In this document: positions 55,706 to 64,000 of the stretch, piece after piece
Position numbering within the stretch: the stretch's first letter is position 1
Layout of the letters: the number at the start of each line of letters is the position of its first letter
The notes under the pieces: model-generated
Seen by the model: the letters and a program-made list of their open reading frames with translations, nothing else
The model's database searches: none
Told to the model about the DNA's origin: nothing
DNA from: Monodelphis domestica
Taxonomy: Eukaryota; Chordata; Mammalia; Didelphimorphia; Didelphidae
Reading direction: 5' to 3'
Length of the DNA: 64,000 nt
Assembly (NCBI RefSeq): GCF_027887165.1
Contig: NC_077227.1
Coordinates: 64,738,607-64,802,606 of the forward strand
Position numbers and translations under genes: made by a program

Positions 55706-57664
55706 TTTTTAAAACAAATATCACTAGAAGTGTAGGGCACCCTAGAATTCTGCCTAGGGGCTAATGAATGTGGACCCATGCTACATCCAAGCTATGTTCA
55801 GGAAAGAGCATAACTTGATACATGAAAAGGGCATGGGAGTCCTGCTAAGAAAAACATTTCTGCCCTCACCTAACCTATACTCAAATGAAACATTGATTCA
55901 CTAGAACCAGTTTTCAGTGAATTTGGATTTTATTAATAAAGCACTCAGAGTATCTACCCCCCCCCCCTCCGTAAGTCTCCCCAAATTACCCAACATTCAA
56001 GGGATTCTGTCATCAGAATTCACTCAAAACTGTAGTTCACAAACCTATGCAAATATATGAATTTTTTTAATGAAGCAGAATGCAAAAGCCATTTGATCAG
56101 TAGCACAGCAAATCAAATGAAAAGAAAAGCTATCTCCATGCTCATCTGAATACACTCTTCCATGGGATTATATATCACATATAAGAAGAGGGCACACACA
56201 GAGGGAAAAGTGTTGAGGCACATTCCTAGAATCCATATGACCTGGCCATTACACCTCTAGTGTTGAAGTGCTGCCCTGTCCTTTAGTAGATCATTACCTG
56301 GTAGTCATTATCCTGATTTCTTCATGGCTTCAAGTCTGTGCTCTCTACTGAGAGTCTCTTTTGGGGTCTTAGTTGCTGAGCTACTCTCTGTTATTATCTT
56401 TGGACTGGTTCTCTCTGCCGAGTTTCAATGATTGGAAAACTTCTCCCTGACAAAGGCAAACTGACAGTTCTTTTACTTCACTCTTAAGCCTATGAAATAC
56501 CATATTTATTTTGCTCAATCAACAACAAAAAAAAACAGTCACAGTACCTTGAGCTAAGCATACTCCTTCTTTTAATTGCTCATTTCTGGTCCTGATTTTA
56601 AGTTTATGAGTTCAGACAACTATCTGACTTAAAATTAGAAAATTCCTCATAAATCCAGTTTAACCTCTAATGAAGATCATAGTCCCCAAAGCCTATCCCA
56701 GGAATTCTGCCAGATCCTTAGGAGCTCTATGGAACCTGGGTCCACAAAGCCTCCCTCCTTCCCAGTATCTTCTCATGCAAGTTGGCATGCAAATGAATAG
56801 AACCGAGATAAAAAAGTTTTGCCTAGTAGATAAGTCATTTCCCTCCATGCTCCTAGCCCACATCTCTGGGTTTATCATATATGATGGTGTTTAGTTGTTT
56901 TTTAGTCATGTTGTATTATAAAAGGAGGATAATTTGTACTAGAGGGGTTCAGACTTTCAGTATTGAGAGGGGGAAAGGGAGAAGAACCCTCCTTATCAAA
57001 GCAGGGTTCAGGGGAGACAACTGATGTTTAGGGTTGGCTCAGAGAGAGGAGAAGAGGTTTGAAGATTTTCCCCCTTCTGCCTTCCCACCTTAGTTAAAGC
57101 TGCTCTTCCCAATTCGCTCTTGTCCCTCTTGTCCCCCCTCTACTACTTGAGACCAAAGGATCTCCCCTTGATCTGTTCACTCACACTCAGCTGGGGAAAC
57201 AGATAACTTTTAATGTCAACTCAGTCAGGTAATACAAATAATAACTAGCAGGGAAGGAATGGGAAAGGGAAGTGGGGAAAGGGGGTCCCTGTCTCTATCT
57301 AAACCCTTTCCCCTCCCTTCTCGAGTTGCTCAGGTCTTGGCAGCTTACTAAGCCTGCTGAGAGAAAGTCAGGTTGACTCACCCCTGGGCAACAGGAGCTA
57401 AAGTAAAGTCTGCTCAGGTTTCTCTTCAGAAAGTCCCTTCAATTAGAAAGTGTTGGGGGAAAGATTTCCAGTCACCAGCAGGAAAAGTAGGCAACCCTCA
57501 GGAGAAAGTCTTTTTCCCCACCTTCTATCTTCAGCTTCTCAAGACTGAGAGACTAACTCCTCTACCAGCCAGAGTTTTCTCCCCACTCCTGGGGCCCCTC
57601 TCCCATCGAAGTGATCAATTTCACACACTCTTTAGCCTGGCACTTTTTCTTTAGTGCCAGCCGC
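55706..57664. other. Two kb without recognised gene or repeat
   Basis: 56900-57660 is a G/A- then C/T-rich block ('gaaagggagaagaaccctcc', 'cctcccttctcgagttgctcagg') that could be a worn LTR in minus orientation, but I see no ends. Open frames here are short. Confidence 0.3.
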
Positions 57665-57860
57665 TATCACAATGTCTAATTCTTTGTGACCCAATTTGAG
57701 TTTTTCTTGGCAAAGAGAATGGAATGTTTTCCATTTCCTTCATTTTACAGATGAGAAAACTGAGATAAATAGAATTAAGTGACTTGCCTAGGGTCATGCA
57801 ACTAGTAAGTGTCTGAGGCCAAATCTAAACTCATGAAGATGGGTATTCCTGACTCCAGGC
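57665..57860 (-). mobile_element. Type B SINE, minus
   Basis: 'gacccaatttgagtttttcttggcaaag', 'ttttacagatgagaaaactgag', 'gtgacttgcctagggtcatgcaactagtaagtgtctgagg', 'cctgactccaggcc'. Confidence 0.9.
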
Positions 57861-58131
57861 CTCTGTATAATATATATAGATATATGTATGTATGTATGTA
57901 TGTACGTATGAATATATTCTAGCAACAAACAAAAAAGACCCTGCATTTTGTTATATTCTTTATTTTCCCCATATCCTGACTGGAGACAGAGAAAGTATGG
58001 TATCGTAGATAGGAATCTTAGTCTAGGAATCTGGGAACCTACATTCTGGTTCTGACTGCCGCAGGATAGCTTTGGGATATCAGTGAGCCTCTCTGAGTTT
58101 CCTCAAGTCAAGTGAAGAAGGATTTATTAAC
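57861..58131. other. Short tandem repeats and MIR-like text
   Basis: (GTAT)n at 57884-57907; 58015-58105 resembles a sense MIR start. Confidence 0.5.
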
Positions 58132-59066
58132 AAAACTGTTTGGCCTGACTATCAGCCTCAGCAAAACAGAGGTGCTGTTCCAACCTGCACCAGGGAGGCC
58201 AACCAACCAGCCCTGCATTACAATCGACGGCACACAGCTTTCTAATGTCAACACTTTCAAGTACCTGGGCAGCACCATCGCCAGCGACGGGTCCCTAGAC
58301 CACGAGATTAATGCCAGGATCCAAAAGGCCAGCCAGGCACTCGGGCGGCTGCGCTGCAAAGTCCTCCAACACAGCGGTGCAAGCACTGTGACGAAGCTCA
58401 AAGTGTACAACGCAGTGGTCCTCAGCTTGTTCCTGTACGGTTGTGAGACATGGACACTGTACTGGAAGCACATGAAACAGCTGGAGCAATTCCACCAACG
58501 CTCCCTCCTGTCAATCATGAGGATCCGATGGCAGGACCAAATCACCAATCAGGAAGTCCTCGACAGAGCCAACTCCACCAGCATCGAAGTCCTGGTCCTC
58601 CAAACCCAGCTATGATGGTCTGGACACGTCATCCGCATGGACTTACAGCGAATACCAAGACAGGTATTCTATGGTGAACTGTCAGCTGGACTCAGGAAAC
58701 AAGGCCGACCAAAGAGAAGATTCAAGGATCAGCTAAAGTCCAACTTGAAGTGGGCTGGCATGACACCAAAGCAACTAGAACTCGCTGCCTCTGACAGAAG
58801 CAGCTGGCGAACCCACATTCACCATGCCGCCATCACCTTTGAAGATGAGCGACGTCGACGTCTTGCCGCTGCGCGTGAACACCGACACCAGGCCACAACC
58901 GCACCTCCCATAACAACTGGCGTCCCAGGCCCATGTGCCACAAACTGTGCGCCTCAGCCTTTGGACTCCAAAGCCACATGAGGGTACACCGTAGATGAAA
59001 CTGCACAAAGACAATAGAATAGTCATTCTTGGTCACCGAGAGACTACCACTACTACTACTACTACC
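58132..59066 (+). mobile_element. RTE-type LINE, 3' end with zinc-finger C-terminus
   Basis: The frame starting within FGLTISLSKTEVLFQPAPGR runs through KYLGSTIASDGSLDHEINAR, YNAVVLSLFLYGCETWT and EQFHQRSLLSIMRIRWQDQI, then WSGHVIRMDLQRIPRQVFYG and RPKRRFKDQLKSNLKW: the end of the reverse transcriptase and the C-terminal domain of an RTE-like LINE. One stop interrupts the frame at 58613-58615 (TGA where the family has CGA/Arg, a CpG decay). A one-base shift near 58930 moves the last part, PMCHKLCASAFGLQSHMRVH (a C2H2 finger lacking its first Cys), into another frame. The stop is followed by a short 3' UTR and an (ACT)n tail at 59045-59066, as is usual for RTE tails. 5'-truncated; dead copy. 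Confidence 0.85.
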
Positions 59067-59219
59067 AAGTGCCTGGCACTGGGCTGCATGTTGAGGCTAC
59101 AAAGACAAGGAAAAGACAACCCCTACCCTCCAGGAATTCATAATCCAGTGGGTGAGACAACCTGAAAACAACTTTCTCTGTATATATATGATATTTACAG
59201 GATTAATTGGATTTATATA

Positions 59220-59223
<4 letters not shown>

Positions 59224-59280
<57 letters not shown>
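59224..59280. repeat. (GT)n microsatellite
   Basis: About 28 uninterrupted units. Confidence 0.97.
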
Positions 59281-59282
<2 letters not shown>

Positions 59283-59439
59283 ATTAAGGGAGGGAGAGAA
59301 AGGCTTCTTGTAAAAAGTGGAATTTTAACTGGGGCTGGAAGGAAGCCACAAAGCAGAAATGAGGAGAGAGAATTCCAGGCATTGGAGAACAGTCAGAAAA
59401 TGAGTAAAAAGATGAAGCGTCTTGGTTTTTCTTCTAATT

Positions 59440-59690
59440 TTTAAAATTTAAACCCCTTATCTTAAGTTCTAAGAGAGAAAGTAAGGGTTTTAAATAAAAA
59501 TCTTTGCCACTGATCTTCTGTCTTAATATCAAACACAGAAGAGTGGTGGCAGGGGTAAACAATTAGGGTTAAGTGAATTGCCCAGGGTCACACAGCTAGA
59601 AATGTCTGAGGTCAGATTTAAACTCTGGTCTCCCAACTTTAGACCTGGCACATTACCCAGTGTTCTACCTAGCTGCTCCAAAGTATATTA
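59440..59690 (-). mobile_element. Type A SINE, minus, diverged
   Basis: 'aaccccttatcttaagttctaag', 'gggttaagtgaattgcccagggtcacacagctag', 'acctagctgctcc'. Confidence 0.82.
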
Positions 59691-59983
59691 TTTGAAGAGA
59701 CCAGTGACACCAACTATAGAAATCATGGAATTCATTGGGAAAGTGAGGGTGGGGATATCTAAGAGGATTGAAAAGGTAAGAGAGTGTCCTATTATAAAAG
59801 ATTTAAAAAGTTAAAATATAAAAATCATGTTCCTGGAAAAATGCTCTAAATTAATTAAATTTTTTTAAAAAGTTAAAATACTTTAAATTTAATCCTGGAG
59901 GTGATAGGAAGCTGCTACAGTTTACTGAATAAGGAGTGACTTGGTCGGACCTGTGCTAGTACAATGAAAAGTTCAGCTGGACA

Positions 59984-60432
59984 ATTTTTTTCTTTTTAAA
60001 TATTTTATTTTCAATCAATTTTAGCCTATGTTTTCTGAAGTTATACGGTCCAAATTGTCTCCCCCCCCTCAGAGATGGTAAGCAATTTGATCTGGATTAT
60101 ATGTATATTATCATGCAAAACATACTTCCATATTGGCCACTACTGTAAGAGAATATTTATATAAAACTAGAACCCTCAAATAAAAACATAAATAAACCAA
60201 TGTGAAAAATAGTATTCTTTTATCTGCCTTCCAATTCCAACTGTTCTTTCTCTGGAAGCAGATAGTATTCCTTGTCATAATTCCTTCAGAATTGTTCTAA
60301 ATCATTGTATTTGCGGAAAGTAGCTAAGTCTTTCCCTGTTGATCATCATATAATGTTGCTGTCACTCTGTTCTTCTGTTTCCATTTATCAGTTCATATAA
60401 GCCTTTTTTGGCTTTTTCTGAAATCATCCTTG
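59984..60432 (-). mobile_element. Old L1 3' fragment, minus
   Basis: The T-rich left end and 'cataattccttcagaattgttctaaatcattg' style text read as the reverse of an old L1 3' UTR. The short duplication AGCTGGACA at 59975-59983 and 60433-60441 bounds it. Confidence 0.65.
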
Positions 60433-60569
60433 AGCTGGACAGCCTTTATGGTTCTTTCCAGGCTCTAATTTTCTAAGATTCAGACAACAAGTAAAAAGAA
60501 TATTAGTATTTCTCCCCCTCTCCTCATAATCTTAAGGGTTCATCTTAGGGTAGATCTGACAGCACTGGA

Positions 60570-60775
60570 CTTGGAATCAAGAAAACTTGACTTAGGGATC
60601 AGGAAGATTGTTTCACTTTTTGACTGTGGGATCCTGGCAAAGTCACTTAACCTTCTCTCAGCCTCAGTTCCTTCATCTGTAAAATGAAAGTAATAATAAT
60701 CCCTACCTCAGAGGGTTTATTGTGAGAGTATAAATTATTTGCACACCGTTGAGCACTACATCAATGTATCCTGTT
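60570..60775 (+). repeat. MIR element
   Basis: 'tgggatcctggcaaagtcacttaaccttctctcagcctcagttccttcatctgtaaaatg' and 'gtgagagtataaatta'. Confidence 0.85.
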
Positions 60776-61594
60776 ACTAATGCTACCTAAGAGCTTAGTC
60801 TCTCTCTTTTTGTATCCAAACATGAATAATAAGACCTAATGTTTAAGATTAAGGCCCTGATTCCCTACAAAACCTTCAGACAGCAAAGAAAGATTCTGTT
60901 TTGTTCGTTGTGCTCTGTTTACTAAAACAGGAAAAGAAACTTAAATGTTTTTAAAAGATTTTTTAAAAATAGGTGTTGAAATAAAAAAATTGAATGTAAC
61001 CCCTGCTACCTAGAAAAGTCTGTTAATGAGAAATCTCTTTTACCAGAATATTCCTCTTAACTGAAATTTTAATGTATGTCATTGCTTCTGCAAGAAAAAG
61101 AGATCATATTAATAGTTTTTGATTTGTAGAGCTCAAGTCTCAGTAATTCATTATTTCCTTCTTGTTCCTGTTTAAGGCATGAAGGAGCAGGAACATTTGA
61201 CTTTAAGTGAGTCTCTCCAGTTGAAGTTTGGCTGAGAATAGAGTATAAGAATCAAGTCTTTTATCTCAAGGGAACAATGCTAGCCTTCTTAAGGTACTTT
61301 TTCTACCAGGGCAAAGGGCAAATGTGTTTCCAGCTGGGTATTTGCCACTGGGTAAAAAGTCAGACAGTTCCGAGTCTTGTGTCATGACTTGGCATTAGTA
61401 TCTGTCTTTCAAGTATAGTGCCCATATCCCAGAAGTCCCTTGTGGAAGTCAGACTGAATTTGGAGTGTGTATTCTGTTCTAGATGACCATATTTTTGAAG
61501 GTTTTTTTCTTTTTCAATTTACAAACATTTATTTTCTCTCTCATCCATTCCTGTCTCCCTCCCTATTAAAACAATAAATAAGTAAAAAACAAGT
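60776..61594. other. Non-coding stretch, no gene recognised
   Basis: Unique-looking sequence; nothing assigned. Confidence 0.4.
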
Positions 61595-61800
61595 TGGGGG
61601 CATTTAGGTGACTCAGTGGATTGAGAACTAGGTTTAGAGAAAGGATGTCCTGGTTTCATTTCTGGCCTCAAATACTTCCTAGCTGTGTGACCCTGGGCAA
61701 ACCACTTTACCTTCATTGCCTAGCCTTTACCACTCTTTTGCCCTGGGAACAACACACATTATTGATTCTAAGATATAAAGTAAGGGTTAAAAAAAAGAAG
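61595..61800 (+). mobile_element. Type A SINE, plus
   Basis: 'gggggcatttaggtgactcagtggattgag' to 'agtaagggttaaaaa'. Full length. Confidence 0.92.
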
Positions 61801-62048
61801 TAAAGTAAACCTTGTGACAAATATGTTTGGTTCATCAAAACAAATTCCCATATTCATCATATCCAAAAAAATGCTATTGTCATTTCATTCTAAAATTTTA
61901 ATGTCACCATTCTGTCCAGAAGTTAGTAGCATGCTTCATCCCCTGTCCTTTGGAATTGTACTTTGGCATCACATTGACTTGGAATTCTAAAAGTCTTTCA
62001 AAGTCATTTGTCTTTATAGTATTAAGGTTATTGTATTAAAAAAAAAAA
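61801..62048. other. Non-coding stretch ending in an A-run
   Basis: AT-rich; an A-run (62037-62048) abuts the RTE-type LINE. Confidence 0.45.
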
Positions 62049-64000
62049 GTCACCTGACACCCAGCTCTCACCTGTGGCTCCCAGTAGCTGCTAGCATGCG
62101 GCAGTGGCCACACCCCGGGCAACGGCTTCGACAGGCCAGCCAAACCTTGTGAGGGTAGCCTTCGGGTCGTCGACCCATGGTGAACCAGGGCTTTGCTCAC
62201 CTAGCATGTGAACACTGCTTCGGCTGAACAGAAGGAAGAAACCAACAAGAAGGTTCAATGGCTGAGAGGGCGACGCAGCAAAGCACTGTGGAGTGCTTAG
62301 GGCATGTTGGAGCACAAAGGACAACATGGTCATCCAATGCAGCTGAGGAAGTCTCCAGACATAACAATTTTTCGTGCCACTGGACCCAGGCTTCCAACGC
62401 CGAGAGAGTGGGACTGTCTCTGTGCATCTACTTTTCCACTTAAATCTCTTTCACAAAGAAGTATCTTTGTGCACACTCATCTATCCGAACCCCATCCACC
62501 CTCTTCAAGACCTGCAGCGATGGGGGAGTGACGACGCAACAGGTGGAGATGATCACTGGCAGTTGTAGTTACGATCCTGCATGTAGGCAGCCCATGGACC
62601 AGTGGTCGCTCAGCCCTGTGGGCAGCAGGGACGTTCGGCAGCATCCTGGGCGACTGAGCAGCCCTCTTTGGGACAGCACTGCTCACCGTAATCAAGGGAG
62701 GGGACTAGAAAAGGTGTCCCAAACATTGCCTGCCCTACAAACACCCAGTCAGCACACCGCGGCTGGTGGATCATCCCTTTAAGGGGTCGAAATCAAAGAA
62801 AAAATACAAAGAAACTCCTACTAGGAGCATGGAACACCAGGACATTACTTGATAGAGAGAATACCCCAAGACCTGAGAGAAGAACAGCTCTAATCAGTGA
62901 AGAACTGGCGCGATATAACATCTACATCGCAGCCTTAAGCGAAACACGCTTACCAGAAGAGGGATCACTTAGCGAACCCACCACTGGATACACCTTCTTC
63001 TGGAAAGGTAGAGACTCAAATAAAGGCAGAATCCACAGTGTTGGCCTGGCCATCAAGACCAGTTTGCTCAAACAGCTGCCAGACTTGCCTGTGGGCATCA
63101 GCGAGAGGCTCATGAAGATCCGCCTACCTCTCAGCAAAGACCGGTATGCCACAATCATCAGCGCATATGCCCCAACACTGACCAGCACAGAGGAGACCAT
63201 CGAGCAGTTCTACTCTGACCTGAGTGCCGTCCTGCACTCAGTGCCCACAAATGACAGGCTGATACTACTGGGAGACTTCAACGCCCGCATTGGCCAGGAC
63301 CATGAAAGATGGAAAGGAGTGCTCGGCAAACACAGCGTGGGCAAAATGAACAACAACGGCCTACTACTACTCAGCAAATGCTCAGAGTTTGAACTCACCA
63401 TCACAAACACTGTGTTCAGAATGGCGAACAAATATAAAACAACGTGGATGCACCCACGATCAAAACAGTGGCATCTCATTGACTACATCATTGTATGCCA
63501 GCGAGACATCCAGGATGTAAAGATCACCAGAGCCATGAGAGGAGCTGAATGCTGGACAGACCACCAATTGGTTAGAGCGACTCTTCAAATGCACATTGCG
63601 CCTCGCCTTCCAAAACGCGCCCAGACAGTTCGCGCATTTTACAACTAGAGATCCATCTTATTTGCAAACAGTCCAGTCCTGCCTGGACAACAAGCTGTCT
63701 GCCAAGGGACCACTCACTGGAAGCTCAACCGAGAAATGGAACCAGTTCAGAGACGCAGTGAAGGAAACATCAAAGGCAGTCCTAGGCCCAAAACAACGCA
63801 ACCACCAGGACTGGTTTGACGAGAACAACACTGCTATTGAAGACCTATTGAGCAAGAAGAACAAAGCCTTTATGGAGTGGCAAAATAACCCAAACTCTGC
63901 TCCTAAAAAGGACAGATTCAAGTCTCTCCAAGCCACGGCGCAGCATGAGATCAGGAAGATGCAAGACCGATGGTGGGAAAAAAGGCAGAAGAAATCCAGC
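62049..64000 (+). mobile_element. RTE-type LINE, 5' UTR and endonuclease, runs off the edge
   Basis: A sharply CpG-rich segment starts after the A-run. About 62049-62760 is a leader without a clear frame. The frame is then open from about 62761 to the TAG at 63646-63648: GAWNTRTLLDRENTPR, SETRLPEEGSLSE, then ISERLMKIRLPLSKDRYATI, SAYAPT, LLGDFNARIG, NTVFRM, HLIDYIIV and AECWTDHQLV. These are the motifs of an APE-type endonuclease (catalytic N of AWN, E of SETR, GDFN, DYI and TDH all present). After a one-base shift near 63645 the text continues as TRDPSYLQTVQSCLDNKLS and the linker WFDENNTAIEDLLSKKNKAF to 64000, before the reverse transcriptase. In-frame ATG for the open frame is not obvious. 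It is the same family as 58132-59066, same strand, but a separate insertion since the part order is reversed. Similar proteins are often annotated as 'craniofacial development protein 2-like' in other vertebrates. Confidence 0.88.

Larger units (their letters stand above)
59067..59960 (+). repeat. Ancient unassigned repeat, split by (GT)n and a SINE
   Basis: The order 'agtgcctggcactgggctgcatg', 'caacccctaccctccaggaattcata' (59067-59165), 'gaattccaggcattggagaacag' (to 59400) and 'ggaggtgataggaagctgctacagtttactg ... ggtcggacctgtgct' (59880-59960) is that of one old dispersed element. I cannot name it; a CR1/L3 tail is one guess. Confidence 0.5.

Noticed and set aside
58108-58548. 146-codon minus-strand frame
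   Set aside because: Antisense shadow of the RTE-type LINE frame.

Overview
The window looks like intergenic or intronic DNA from a marsupial mammal. I see no multi-exon host gene and no bacterial-type operon, CRISPR array or tRNA/rRNA gene. The marsupial call rests on dozens of copies of two SINE types. Type A is tRNA-derived, starts GGGGGCAGCTRGGTGGCTCAGTGG and ends GGAAGGTAAGGGTTT(A)n. Type B is MAR1-like and ends in GACTGAACAACAACAA. Both carry the CORE-like 'TGTGACCCTGGGCAAGTCAC' middle. They occur with marsupial-type L1 3' ends, MIR and L2 relics, and hAT/Tigger-like DNA transposon fossils. The abundance of type A suggests an Australasian lineage, but I cannot fix the species.

Layout: 1-6 kb holds SINEs, a hAT MITE and an LTR-like insertion. 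6.07-8.53 kb holds the only convincing protein-coding sequence, a complete intronless retrocopy of EAF1 (ELL-associated factor 1) on the minus strand. It has an open 260-codon frame, retained leader and 3' UTR, a poly(A) tail and a perfect 17-bp target-site duplication. 9-11.7 kb is an L1 3' end plus L2 and MIR. Around 12.0-12.15 kb there is a compact promoter-like segment with an NRF1-like site, a palindromic RFX X-box-like site and a strong splice donor. 12.5-18.5 kb is old repeats. 18.5-19.2 kb is an LTR-like fossil. 20.6-22.4 kb is an L1 with a textbook twin-priming inversion. 22.4-32.5 kb is SINE/MIR-rich and includes a Tigger-like element (26.0-26.7 kb) and a hAT element (31.0-31.3 kb). 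32.9-35.4 kb holds two solo LTRs of one family. 36-51 kb is dense in repeats and long microsatellites, including a (GAAA)n tract of about 57 units. 51.3-52.9 kb is a GC-rich, CpG-bearing block with Sp1 boxes that looks like an orphan promoter. 58.1-59.1 kb is the 3' end of an RTE-type LINE. A second, better preserved RTE-type LINE starts at about 62.05 kb and runs off the right edge with an intact endonuclease domain.

The parts do not form a pathway. The story is repeated retroposition: L1 machinery made the EAF1 copy, the L1 copies and probably the SINEs; the RTE-type LINE is a separate lineage; and several elements are nested, so relative ages can be read (L1 into SINE, LTR into SINE, SINE into MIR, SINE into Tigger-like). 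No family database search was possible, so family names are by recognition.
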